Positions 46,430 to 58,445 of a stretch of 64,000 nucleotides of DNA are shown piece after piece. The position numbers and the translations under genes are program-made. The stretch is taken from assembly GCF_000002425.4 (NCBI RefSeq), contig NC_037256.1:16650830-16714829 (forward strand). The letters run 5' to 3'. The stretch is from Physcomitrium patens (taxonomy: Eukaryota > Streptophyta > Bryopsida > Funariales > Funariaceae). The notes under the pieces were generated by a model that searched no databases, was not told where the DNA came from, and saw only the letters and a list, made by a program, of their open reading frames with translations. Within the stretch, counting starts at the first letter, position 1; each line of letters starts with the position of its first letter.

Positions 46430-48970
46430 TAGATCAACATTTCGGTGCTACAGTCAAAAGTTGCTTCATTATAATTGAAAGCTGAATAACATCCAAATCC
46501 TTCAGAATGTCGTAGGGTTCCATATTGAGAGTAATTCCCAATGTTCTTTTGTGTTTCATTGGTTTTGATTTTACTCCATGCGACAACAATTCCTTTCTAG
46601 CGATTGAGATCACCGTTGATAATTTCGCCAACTTTTCTACCTCTAAAGGTTCCTTTAATGCATAAGATCTTTTATTGGGTTATACAGGTATCGGTACTTG
46701 GTGAGTTGGGATCGATCTTGATAGTCTCGACAAATTGGCACGTGGGACTGAATTGGGTTTCTCAGTCTGTTGAAGTCTCAATATTGGGATACGTCCCAAT
46801 ATTGATATTGGTTCGTTTAGTCCCATGGATGGTGCTACTTACTCTCCTGCGATTCGTTCATCTAGGTCCTGAATTAGATTCTTGTCTTTTTGTTGGCCTC
46901 TGGTAAGCACTACGTTCACCACCTCGACACGATGTACTGGTGAGTCTCGTTGAACAGGGCCTTTGTCTTCCGCCAATTGGTTTGTTTGTATTTGCTGGTC
47001 CCGGTTATTATAATTAAAGGGTGCATTGCACTGTTGATAAGTGTGACCAGACTGCTTATAATTTCCACATATTAGAGCATAGTCATTACTGGCCCTTGGA
47101 TTAGGATATTCACTTGCATAATATCCGATTTGTCTGCAATGATAGTAACGAAGTGGTCTCCTGCCAACTCCTTCAGGGATAATGGGTGTCTCTACTGGTA
47201 TATAACGGCTAGGTTTGTTCCATGTCGGATGAGTAAAGGATCATGGTTGATGCATTATTACTGTAGAGTGTAGAATTGGCTTTGTCATTGGTGAATATTG
47301 ATAGTATCTTAGTTGGTTCATCGCCAATTTGTGAGTATTGGATACACCTTCTTAGTGAAATTCAAAGTTGAGAAAATTAGAATAATTCTTGTTTTGTTTA
47401 TTAACTCGATTTCCATTCCAACCAAACCTATTATTCATTTGTACTTAATTGACATTCCACGAAGTTGATTGAGTCATTATCTAGTTACTGAGTTGTTGTT
47501 GCTTCCGTAAATTCCAACAGTTGGTGGTAATGTGCTTGCCCTCGTAAAAGGTACATTGTACAGTTATTTGAGGTGGTGAAAGACATTCTGTTATTAAATG
47601 ACCTTGCCCCTTACAATTTCTATGCCAGACATTCGGACGCATATTGGTTGATTTATGCCTTTTTATTTTATCCTTGGCCAGATTCACAGCCAATACATCT
47701 ATTTTTTTCGTCAATGTTAACAGCAATGACTCATTGGGATCCCTTGATACCAATACATTTGGTAATTTCTTTGTAGGTATTGGTTTTTGATATGCGGAAT
47801 AAGGTGCATACGGATCTGATGATGATGGTGGTACAGCTTGCAATGGAACGGCATCCACTATTCCCTATGAAATTGTATCATAATCATTCCTTTCCAGATA
47901 ACTTTCCAATGTGTCATTCCAATTTGTCATTTGATAACCTCCTTGAGATAGAATCATCGTGGCTCCAACTGTTAAGTTCTAGTCATAGTGACATTCCTTT
48001 CGTACTTTTGTTCGCTCAAGAGATGATGCAATGGTGGCTAATTGGGCCTCCTTTATAAACATCTTCAATTTTGGTGAGTGTAGTCCATTAACCAATATGG
48101 ACAACACAAATGATTCTGACATTTGGTTATTTGGCCATTTTCGAAGTATTTCTGCTACACGATCATAATATGATTGTATTGCTTCCTTTGGTACCATTCT
48201 GCTGTTCATTAATTTTTTTCTAAGATGTTCTTCAAAACCAATTGGTCAAAAATGGGCTAAAAATGTATTTTTCAATGCCTCCCAATTGATAAATTGTCCC
48301 ACAGGTTGGCGGTTATACCACTCAAATGCTGTGTCTTTCAATGTTGCTGGCAACCATCTCAGCCAAATATCTTCTGTTCTTCCATTATTGGCTACACACA
48401 CCGTCAAGAATTGAGACAAATATTGATCTGGATCTACACCTGGCAAACTCCAAAAAGTAGGTAATGGCGCAACACTAGTCATTCGATCGCCTACTACACC
48501 CATTTGTACTACAATCAAAACTACTGGTCCTCCAGACGTCATTAAAGATGCCGGTATTCTGCTCAATTCCTTATTAAAATAAAAACTGTCTTCCGCAAAA
48601 GTCTTTTTCGGACTTCCAAGCCTTTTCGATTGACTATTACTATTCCCAAATAATTTTACTAGTTGAATATGAGGTGAAATGAAAAGTTTTGATATACTCT
48701 GAATTGGTCTTTATTGGCAAGTGATTTATACCGATCTTCAGAACTAGTCTTGTTAGGATCGGACATATTTTTAATTGAGAAAATACCTAATGGGGTACCT
48801 AATTCCTCTTTGCCTTTCTTGTTTTCCATTAACGGCTTTGAGAGGTATGCTGGACTATTAGTAGCGCTCCTGGCGAATGCTCTTGGCAATTTTTCTAATG
48901 GTACATACGACTGCAGAATTAACTGTCTGTCCGATTCTTGATATGTTCGGATGCGTCGATAAGCTTGCAA
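46430..48970 (-). pseudogene. Gag of element X with multiple zinc knuckles
   Basis: Minus-strand fragments in order: a leader (48970-48659), the gag domain (48566-48246, LPGVDPDQYLSQFLTVC and WLPATLKDTAFEWYNRQP; 48209-47979, AIQSYYDRVAEIL), then four CCHC-like knuckles near 47620, 47540, 47140 and 47050. In several a knuckle Cys is replaced by Tyr or Trp (CTFYEGKHITTNC, CGNYKQSGHTYQQC). The last part (46631-46434) precedes protease. Broken by stops and shifts throughout. Confidence 0.75.
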
Positions 48971-49209
48971 CCATGGTTTAATCTAATTCTGTCGATGCTT
49001 CTTTTTAAGATTACGTTCTTGCTCCTCTCTAAGCAAGTTCTTTTCTTGCACTCTTCCCTGTCTTTCTCTCAACTGATTTATTTTCCTTGATGCAATACTT
49101 TCGTTCTTATTAACCATAATCTTGCTTCAAATACTATTGAAATCGACTTCCATTGCCAATTTTTTCACATGTTTGGTAATTAATTCCTAACACTCAAAGC
49201 TATTAACAC

Positions 49210-49227
49210 TCCCCGACAATGGCGCCA
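49210..49227 (-). promoter_or_regulatory. Primer-binding site of element X
   Basis: tggcgccattgtcgggga on the minus strand lies three bases after the 5' LTR. It closely resembles the tggcgccgttgccgggga sites of plant Tat/Athila-type Ty3 elements, with C-to-T and G-to-A differences. Confidence 0.75.
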
Positions 49228-49230
49228 AAA

Positions 49231-50021
49231 TGTGATTGCTCATTTTACTTATTCCGGAAGAAACCTCCCAGAATAAACCCGTATAGAGAGATTCAAATAC
49301 GGAGAATGACTAGTTACTCAAGCGTTCACGTTAGGGTCACACAATCAATTACTTCCTGAATGTATCATCTCTATTTCCAATATCTGAACACACAAGGAAA
49401 CTATAATCTCCTCCTTCACCTTATCAGTCTCTTTCTTACAATAATTGAGTTATACCAATAACTGCTATTTCCACTAATATATTCACCTTCATAATCTCCA
49501 TCTGTAATACTATACGCTCATAGCTTTCAGCACACAATTATCCTCGTTCTAATCACTAGAATTCTTCACACAGAATTACCATTCACATTACAGTGTTTCA
49601 TACAAACACAGACTCATTTTCTCTGCTGAACTACAATCAGATTTCAGCATTCAATCTTTCTTCTTCTCAAGTAGTACCAATCACATTTCCATTCCATAAT
49701 TCACTTCACAATATTCAGAAACTCTCAATCCTCTTATTCAAAGAAAATAACAAACAAAAGAAAAGAAGTAGCACCAAGCTTACTTCGGCTCACACTATCA
49801 TAGCGATGGCCCTCGGCTCATGACAAACACAGTCTGGCATCTTAATTAACTTCTACAACTCCTATATACTTTCTTCTGATTCTCTAAATTCTAATCGTAA
49901 TTTTGTAATTAACTACTTTTAATAACTAAATCACTCATCTGTCCTCCTGAATTTTCTATTATATGGATTATTAATATATTTTACCAATATCTTTCAAAAA
50001 TGAATTAATATCTATTCTACA
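49231..50021 (-). repeat. 5' LTR of element X
   Basis: 791 bp, flanked on its outer side by acttc, after which the pol frame of B resumes. TG...CA ends match the other LTR. Confidence 0.9.
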
Positions 50022-51340
50022 ACTTCTAAGTCTGAATTTAAGAATAATATACTCTATTTTAAGGGATAACTATACATTCAAAAAAAAAAAACATAATTAT
50101 GTATTCTTCAAGCTTGTCATAACTTTCTAATAGTTGGACATTTTGGATACAATAAGACTTTGGAGTTAATATCTAGAGATTTTTGGTCATTTCACATGTA
50201 GAAGGCAATCAAAGACTTTGTATAATCATGTGATATTTGTTTCAAATCTAAAACTCCTTATGATTGATCTTATGGACTTCTTCAACCATTATTTATTTGA
50301 AAACAATGATGGTCTTTGGTTTCTATGGATTTTATCAAAGATCTTATAATCTTAGGTTTGTATGATTTTATATTTATCATAATAGATCATTTTATCAAGA
50401 TGAGTCATTTTTTACTATGTACAAAATATATCACATGTGAAAAAATAGCTAAGTTTTTTCTTGACAATATCTATTGCTATTATAGATGGCCCAAAGATAT
50501 AATATTGGATAGGGAGACAAAATTTAATCAAGATTTGAAGAATTCTTTTCAAGATTTTAAAGGTAGATATAAATTTCTCTTTGATTTTTTATCCTCAAAC
50601 TAATAGATAAATGAAAGTAGTGAATTAAATTTTGAAGCAATATTTGAAGTGTACGATTAATTATCATCAAAATTATTGAACAATTCTTTTACCATTGACA
50701 AACTTTATATACAATAATTTAATATATTTTTCTATTCAACCAACATCTTTCTTTGTCAATTATGATTATCATCTACGATTTGATATTTTTAACTTTTTAA
50801 AAGTTGATAATCCTATCATAGAAGATTTAATAAATTGTTTGGCTAAGCTACATGTAATAATAAAGGTGGAGTTAAAAGAAACTCAAGAACGACAACAGAT
50901 CAATGCAGATGCCTATTGCAAAAAAACAAACACAATTCAATGTGAGTGACAAGGTATAGTTATTCTGTTGTAATATTAAGTCATTGTGATAAGTTGGACT
51001 ATCGGAGGCTTAGACATTTTTCTATTTGTAAACAATTCAATACTATTGCTTAACAATTATATTTATTGAAGTCTGTAAAGTTCTATTCTGTATTCCACTT
51101 CTTTCATCTTGAGTCATATAAGACAATGAATATTTCAAAAAGAAGACAAATGCCACCTCTTCCTACAAGAGTGAATAATAATCAAGAATTTGAGATGAAA
51201 AAGTCTTAGATTTAAGACAATACCAAAATAAGTTAAAATATCTTATTCATTGATAAAGATATAATATTAGTAAATGGACATTGAAGCCAAAAAAGAGTTT
51301 TACAAATGCAGCAAAGAAAATTAAGGCTTTTATTGATAAC
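50022..51340 (+). pseudogene. pol relic of chromovirus B, 3' part (integrase to C-terminus)
   Basis: It continues from 27376. Recognisable pieces: VSMDFIKDL and KMSHFLLCTKYI (integrase core), a damaged second Asp motif (DRETKFNQD), NFIYNNLIYFSIQPTSFFVNY and AKLHVIIKVELKETQERQQINADAY, then the region before the chromodomain. Many stops. Confidence 0.75.
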
Positions 51341-51427
51341 ATCTATCAAAATCAAAATAAAGAATTATAAGATTTGTGAAAGATGATGACTGTTCTTTAT
51401 AGAACTTGTCCGTAGAAGGAAGGTTAA

Positions 51428-51957
51428 TATTAAAAAAATATATATCTATTTTGATATTTATTTATATAATTAAATAGAAGTGAATATAAGTAAATTTATT
51501 TTATATTTTTTTCTAAAAAATCTTCCTAAAAGCTTTATAGATGCTACTTTGACTTTATATATATTTATAATTATTTAATAAATTAAAAACTTGATCGACA
51601 AATTAACCATGTGTTGATAGCTTGCAAAATAAGCTAATTATGTGGCACATATATAGAAAACTTGCTTTGCAAGTTAAGATATGTATCCTATAATGTCAAT
51701 ACGATTTGGAGGTCTTATAGGATATTGCCATGCAGTTCCTAGTTAAGAGTATATATGGAGGCAAGAATGAAGCCTTGTTTACTCTTGTCAATGCATTTAT
51801 AATCTTTAGTCTTCTCTCACGGCTTTCTAAGTCTTTTTGTCTTTGGCAATTGCTATTCTAATTTAATATTATATCATATTTGAATAATTTTTTAATCTTT
51901 TTAAGTCACTTAAGAGTATATTGATATTTCAATTTTTTGACATTTATATCCTTGACA
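51428..51957 (+). repeat. 3' LTR of chromovirus B
   Basis: 530 bp, the same length as the 5' LTR of B. It ends TCCTTGACA and is followed by ctaga, the probable target duplication. Confidence 0.82.
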
Positions 51958-51962
51958 CTAGA

Positions 51963-52640
51963 AGATCTATAATAAAATCCATAGGAACAAAAGACAATGA
52001 TTGTCATAAAATAAATAATGACTAGAGAAGTCCATAAGATCAATGACAAGGATTTTTTGATCTTGAACAAATATCACATGATGATACAAAGTCTTTAACT
52101 ACCTTTCACATTTGAAGCCATAAAAAATCTCTAGATATTAGCTTTAAATTCTTGTTTTATCTAAAATGTTCATCTATTCGAAAGTCATAATAAGCTTAAA
52201 AAATATGTAATTATGTTTTTTTTTTTAAATATATAATTTTTCCTCAAAATAGAGTAGATTATTTTTGAACTCAAACTTAGAAGTATCATGAGACTTAGGA
52301 GAATTATTCTTGATATTATAAGTAAGAGGATCATAGGACATACTTGATTGAATTTTCTTAACAAAGGTTCATCAACAATTAATGTTGATTTTATTATTCA
52401 AAGATGAAAATGCTCTAGAATTAGGAAAATCATTCTTTGTTGATCAAAAGTTATGTGTCTTTTTTTTGGTATAAGATAAGAACATCTAAAAAGAACTTTT
52501 AATAAACCTTATTTTTTTTTGAATTGATAAGTAATATTCATAAATACATGCTCCAGTGAGCTTGGTAATGATTCAAAACACATTCAAATATGAAGAACTA
52601 GAGATTCTTGTGATCTATATACATAATGAATAGATTAAAA
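51963..52640 (-). pseudogene. pol remnant of chromovirus C (RNase H to integrase)
   Basis: Minus-strand decayed translation covers the end of RNase H near 52600 (VLNHYQAHWSMYL), the linker and the integrase zinc region, ending with VSMDFIIDLL at the B junction. The rest of C lies at 23451 and below. Confidence 0.7.
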
Positions 52641-52689
52641 GTACTATCTCAATAATGTTACCATTCTTGAAATGAATCCACAATTATAA

Positions 52690-52758
52690 AAAGCTATTAT
52701 CATATTTATCTACTTTGACTTACTTCTATCTATTCTTATTATTTAGATAATTATCAAG

Positions 52759-52804
<46 letters not shown>

Positions 52805-53423
52805 ATTAAATTATCCTGCCTTCTAAGGACGAGTTTTATGAAGAGTGGTAATCACATGTTGATGAAGTTCAAGATGAGCTGAACTATATTTGTTACGTAT
52901 TATGATCTTTGTTCCTTTTGAAGGTAGTTGATAGGTTCCTTCAATCATCGATAATGTCGCGTACCAAGGTGAGAAGATCACCCTAATATTTGATCATTAT
53001 TCAGTCTTTCATAATTTCTTTCAAACAAAACATTAATAATACCATCAGAAGTAGTTCTTACCTCCAAAAGAATTATCAAATACCAAGAGTCCCATCCAAG
53101 ATTGTGGTATCAAATACGTTGTATCTCGCCATCTATTTGAGGAAGAACATATTATTCTTGAGGATCTTCATCTCAATTTTATAGTCTCGAAGGTTGTGAT
53201 AGTCATAATGTCTTGTTTGGTAGCTCAACAAATGATGGTTTTCAACTTGAATCTGTTGGTTGTTGGTTCTCCATCTCCTAGGTACTAAAAAATCTAAAGA
53301 AACAATGATACAAGATAGAATAAAATCTCCATTGGACTTACTTTGCTTTATAGCAAAGAATATTTTGGTTGCCATATGTGAGTCCCACAAATTGATCTTA
53401 ATTAGTGGATTAATTAAAAACAT
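52690..53423 (-). pseudogene. Chromovirus D remnant: ORF3 and start of 3' LTR
   Basis: ORF3 at about 53274-52851 aligns without an obvious frame break with that of A (DGEIQRI, IILLEVRTTSDGI, RLNNDQILG, LKEPINYLQKEQRS). The LTR start (52810 leftwards) runs about 120 bp, includes a (TA)n expansion, then jumps into C pol sequence. A deletion or recombination joined D to C. Confidence 0.7.
52764..52802. repeat. (AT)n microsatellite
   Basis: Nearly perfect AT dinucleotide run inside the LTR remnant of D. Confidence 0.85.
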
Positions 53424-56400
53424 AGTTTTAAGTCATTCAATTATATAAATATTAAGAGTAGAAAGTTTTTTTTGACTATTCGAGTATTTATTATAATTCA
53501 TAAGTATTTATAAATTATAAAAGTGTTATTAGAAGAAAATTTATAAAATGGAGTCTTAATAAGTCTTGGAGGCAATTATCTTAGTTAGTTTAGTATTTTT
53601 CTTATTGTTAAGTATTAAGAGTTAGTTATTGAAACCAATATCTTTATTGGCTCCTATCTACATGTATTACTTATAAAAACCTATCAATGATTAGTTAGTA
53701 GTTAGAAGAAGCATAAAAAAGAGCTTCATGTCTTTTTAGTTAATTATATAAAAAATAGGACTTTTAGTGGATTTAAATTGATTTTATTACTATAAAAAAT
53801 TACAAAGATAGGAAAATATAGCCTCATATGGATATTAGTATTATATAAATATTATAGGATTTTATGAGTTTATTTAGAATTTATTTAGAATTTATTTAGA
53901 ATTTTTTATGAATTTTTAGAGAAAATTTTAAGACTTTGTTAAATTGAGTTTTATCACCTTGGGAGCTATTATGAAGAAATGAAGCAAGATTTGAAGACCA
54001 TGCGAGGTTTCTAGGCTAATTGGATACTTTTGAATACCATGGTGAAGTCAAAAATGCAAAAAAAGTAGTTTTGCTAGTAGAAAATAGGAGGACGAGCAGC
54101 TAGTATAGTCCTTGTAGGAAGAGAGGTGCACAATTCCCATATGGGTTGTAGCACCTTGGATATAGGTAGGAAGATAAGACTAAGGCCTCAAGGCCTCTTG
54201 AGGGGGGGGATATACACTACTTGTGAGCCTTGGTGAGGCTCGAACTCCTGATTTCTTAAGCAAGTTACCCTTGAGGTAGAAATTATTCACTTAACTTTTA
54301 TATTATTTACTTTCTATCTTTAATCTATCATAACTTATTCATAGTAACTTGGAATTACATGATTTTTATGTCATTTGAAAGATAAAAAAAAACCTATCTA
54401 GAAATATATTTTTTTCTTTTTAATTTTACTTTTTATTAGGTGAAAATCCAGTGAACGGATTGTGACTTCGTTTTGGATGTTGTGATTACTTGATTTCATC
54501 TCTTTTACTTGTATTGTGGTTGTTCTTCCTTGGTCTTTTTCCAATTGCTTACTTCACTTCATACCGCCAATTACAAGCAACTCTTAATTGAGGCCATCTT
54601 GTAATGTGTGCTGAGGAGTGAAATTTACACTCACATAAATGGTGCGTTATCCGGGAGGTGGTGCTTCTAATGGTGTGTGAGAATGTGAATTGAGCATTTT
54701 GTGAATGATCTTGCTTGGACTTGTTGTGTGAGCATTGCAACTTAGTCTTCATTATTTGTAAGTTTCTACCTCTCTCCTTGTTAGTGTAAACAAGGCCTTT
54801 AAATTTTTAAAAATCAAAAGACAATCAAAAGTTTTTTGTTGAGGAGAATGTTGATTTGCTCTCGGATTTTTGTCAATCAGTTTTTGGGTGTTTGATAGTT
54901 GAAGTTGAAACTTTGGAAGTGCATGTATCTTGCTGTTAGATTTCTAAAAAGATATTTAATGATCAATTTGGAGCTATAACGAATTTGTGGTGAATTTTCG
55001 AACATAAGAGGGTTTACTGCCTTGGCAGTTTTGTATACCTTGTCTTTGACAAGGCATTTCTTAGTGCTGGATAATTATTTCATGGTGAATTTTTTTGGAT
55101 ACAAGCACTTCAAAGTTGAAGTTGTAGTGGTGCAAATTTCAATGCTTTTAAATCAAGATTGAATTTGTGGCGACTTTTGGAGTGGAGAGAGGTTGCTACC
55201 TTGAGCAAATACAATTGAGCATCAAAGGTGGAGCTCGTCTTCAAGGTTTCATCACTCCCCTTCCTTGTAAATTTTCTAGTTGACGGCCTTTCTCTAGTGG
55301 TAGGGGGATCTAATCACTCCCTCTACTCCTCGTACCATCTCTTTGTATCGTTGTAAATTTCTAGTGGAAGGCTTTTTTGTAGTCGTAGGGAGATTTAATC
55401 ACTCCCTCCATCCCTCATATCCCTTCTATTCACAAGAGTAGTGTAGAAAGAGCTTAAGAAGAATTCAAGGAAATTCTTCATCAACAAAAGAAAAAGAGAT
55501 TCAAGAAGAAGAAATAGGTAGAAGAATTATATAGAAGAAATTTAGAACAAGTAAGAAAAAAGAAAAAAAGAAAAAAAGAGAAGATCAATAAGTTCAAATT
55601 ATAATTTAAGGTGAGTATGTTTTTAACAAAAATCATTTAGTTTCAAATTTATTTTACTAACATAGATTGTAGACTGAAGAAAAAAAGCATAGCTTGGCAA
55701 AATTAGGTGGATTCCAAACTTGAGCTCTTTAATTTTATTTGAAATTTTAGACATGCAAGGAAGGAGCACGGCTTGGTGAAATTAGGTGGATTTCAAACCT
55801 AGATCTTTATTTTTATTTCAAGTTTAGGTACACTTAAGAAGAAGCATGGCAGGATTTGCTATCCCCAAGTATTTTCTAAACCCCTTTCTATCTTCTTATA
55901 GTGTAAGTAGACAAAATCCATTACACGACCTAAGAATTTCTCCACTCCACTTCTTTCCTTGAAGGGAACTTGGTGTGTTGTTGATAAGTGCTATTTCAAT
56001 TTGTAGTTGTTTTGTAGAAAGTGAAGTCGGGTTAATGGCCAACATGACTTTCTTTTGTTCTTGAGAATGTACTTGTGGGACGTGATGACCCCCATGAGAC
56101 AAAGTTGAAAGCAACGGGTTGTCCTACAGGTTGCCCTTTTCTCCGTCCATTTGATTTTTGTGGTATTCATGTGATAAAATTTTTAAATTACTTGTACTTT
56201 TTTTGGCCTTGTTTTTCAATCTCTAAATTATGAATTAAGTCCAATTAATGGGTGACTCCACCATATTAAGATTGGCACGAGATCTTAAATTGGTATTAAA
56301 TTGGACCTTATGTGTCACTCGTGAAAAAAGTTTAATTATTGGATGAAACCACTAATTTGAAATCGATATGAGATTTCAACTTAGTATATAATTAAACCAC

Positions 56401-56650
56401 GTGCCTCACAAATAGGTAAGAAGAGAAAAGATTTTATGTTATTTCACAAAATAAAATAAAAATAATTTAAAGTCTACTTATTTTATTTTTAATCACCTAT
56501 TAGATATTTTATCTTGAGAGAGTCATTGAAGAGCCATATACTTATATGCTATGTAGAATTGAATCCAAGATAGTTTATCTTCTTCCTATTGGCCTTGTTT
56601 TGCATTCTGGATTTATTTTATAATCTAGATCATATATAGAACCTATAGTT
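53424..56650. other. Unassigned retroelement-like non-coding stretch with tandem doublets
   Basis: No gene or terminal repeat was recognised. Three short segments are duplicated in tandem: around 55265-55440 (ttgtaaatttctagt, taatcactccctc), 55690-55850 (gaaattaggtggattt) and 56240-56400 (a gatgac/attaaattgga-type unit). The 3' end leads into a gag fragment, so this may be the LTR and leader of another Ty3 element. Confidence 0.4.
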
Positions 56651-56686
56651 TTAGAAACCCACATATTAAAAGAATCTTCTGATAAG

Positions 56687-57187
56687 ATGTCACAAACTTC
56701 TATTAACATGGAACATGGTAGAGGGCATCCTTCAGAGCCTCAAGTAGAGTCTTTACCATTTCCAACTCAAAGGGCTACTGTAGCCAATGAAGATAACCAC
56801 AACTTTTTAGACAATATCCAAATTGATCCGATGATGTTATCTAGGAAATTACCAATTGTAGTACCTTTAGGATTATAAGGGGCATCAATTCCACCTAACC
56901 TCTTAAGATTTAATAGATCTATCAATGAAGATCCGGTAGCCGACATAGAAATGTTTGTAGAAGTGCTTATCACTAGTTTAGTAATCAATCATGGCTACTA
57001 CTTAATATGATTTCTAACAACCTTGACAGATTCTGCATATGCTTGGTATAGATCCCATGTAGAGGGGGCATTCACTAAATGGGAACAACTTCTAGCAGCA
57101 TTTTTTCGTCAATATAGGTCCATAATTGGCCAACAACAAGCTCTTTCAGCCTTAACAACCATTAGACAGGGTCCTCCTCTAATTTAA
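56687..57187 (+). pseudogene. Gag fragment of a different Ty3 lineage
   Basis: Translation gives FNRSINEDPVADIEMFVEVL, LTDSAYAWYRSHVEGAFTKW and LLAAFFRQYRSIIGQQQALS with a few stops. This matches the retrotransposon-gag domain of non-chromoviral Ty3 elements, not the Gag of A. It runs directly into the Gag of E. Confidence 0.65.
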
Positions 57188-57189
57188 CT

Positions 57190-58256
57190 TTTGAATTTTT
57201 TTGAATTGTCTATGGAAGAAAAGATTATGGATGCTACTCTCAATAGAAGTGAGAATAGATTTGCAACTATGGCAGATCTTTATGAGCTTGTCAACACTCT
57301 AAGAGTGGAAATCTTAGGTATTTCCAATATGAATCATGGAAGTAGTATGCCTACATCTATAGAAGAAGTTTAGAATCTACGGCAAGAAGTTGTGTAGTTG
57401 AAAGAAGCAAGTAGATCAACATCACAACCAAATCCAAGGAATTTTGTTTCTACAAGTATGATAGGGACAAGGATTAGTATGCCTGAGAAGTTTGATGGAA
57501 TAAGATCAAAATTTTGAGGATTTTTGGAACAAGTCAAGCTCTATCTAAGGTTGCATCCTTTTCAATATCCTGATGGATTTATCCGAGTCAGATTTATAGG
57601 CACACTAGTATTAAGAAATGATCTCTCTTGGTTTGCAACTTGAATGGAAAAAGATTCACGACTCCTTTATGATTTAAATTCATTTTTAGAAGTTCTTACA
57701 ACCACATTCGAAAAAAGTGATTGAGAATGAGTAGCAGAGATTAAACTTTTATCTTTATGGCAAGGATCACAATCAATCACTATATATGCTTTTGATTCCA
57801 AAACCTCGCTTGCGACGTGGATTGGAACGACAGAGCACTTATCAACAAATTTTGATATGGATTGAAGGATAGCGTCAAAGATTTGTTATTAACAATATTA
57901 AAAGTAGAATCTTTGAAACAATTTATTGCTCAAGCCATTACATTCGACAATTGTTTATTTGAATGGCATTAAGAACAAAGATTTGATTGGAGAGGAACAA
58001 GTCAATTAATAGCGGTAGCTCTCAAGTTTTCTAAAATGTATTTGTCAAAGCCGAAATCAATACAAATTGATATGATATATTTAAAATCTTTCACAAAGGA
58101 GGAAAAGACTCGACGTCACCAAGAAGGGTTGTGTTTATATTGTGGAGAAGCTAAGCACACTGCTCAACATTGTCCAAAGAAGCAACACAATTTCAAAATT
58201 TGGCAATTACAAAATGCTCCTGAATCTAACAAGTTTTGGCAATTACAAAAAGGCTC
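57190..58256 (+). pseudogene. Gag of chromovirus E
   Basis: Pieces include RSENRFATMADLYELVNTLR, SMPEKFDGIRSKF, VRFIGTLVLRNDLSWF and an intact knuckle CLYCGEAKHTAQHC. Stops mostly replace Trp, Gln and Arg codons. A short tandem doublet (ttggcaattacaaaa...gaatctaacaag) follows the knuckle. Confidence 0.78.
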
Positions 58257-58269
58257 TTGAATCTAACAA

Positions 58270-58445
58270 GACAAAGATTTTGTAATTATTAGGTCTTAAA
58301 TATACTTCTATTATAAAACAAACTGAGGAGTTTGAGGAGAAGATAGAACCTTTACTAGGTATTGCACATGATTCTAGCCGCTTGGTCCATATTGTAGCTG
58401 AAAAAACTTATTTTTTGACACATTATCTTCTTTGGTAATTGTGTT
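58270..58445 (-). other. Inverted gag/protease segment in E
   Basis: Read on the minus strand this stretch matches A from about 30640 to 30810 (Gag end and protease start; words ttataatagaagtatattta and gcacatgattctagccgc align). In E it lies backwards between Gag and RT, so E has a local inversion and no intact protease. Confidence 0.7.

Larger units (their letters stand above)
27377..50021 (-). mobile_element. Ty3-type LTR retrotransposon X, deleted and multiply interrupted
   Basis: Two 791-bp LTRs (27377-28167 and 49231-50021) are flanked by the duplication acttc at 27372-27376 and 50022-50026. The element reads on the minus strand: 5' LTR, primer-binding site, gag with several zinc knuckles, protease, the first part of RT, then a jump to a short C-terminal tail, polypurine tract and 3' LTR. 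Most of RT, RNase H and integrase are missing. Three later elements (Y, Z, A) sit inside. By eye the LTRs differ at roughly 4-5%, mainly transitions. Confidence 0.88.
23457..51957 (+). mobile_element. Decayed chromovirus B, split by nested insertions
   Basis: It is bounded by two 530-bp LTRs (23457-23986 and 51428-51957). Its target site in C is ttaga on the left and ctaga on the right. Without the X insertion it is about 5.8 kb: LTR, gag, pol, LTR. Its gag and pol carry dozens of stops, mostly TAA/TAG where the related copies have CAA/CAG/TGG. No ORF3 was recovered between its chromodomain region and the 3' LTR. Confidence 0.8.
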
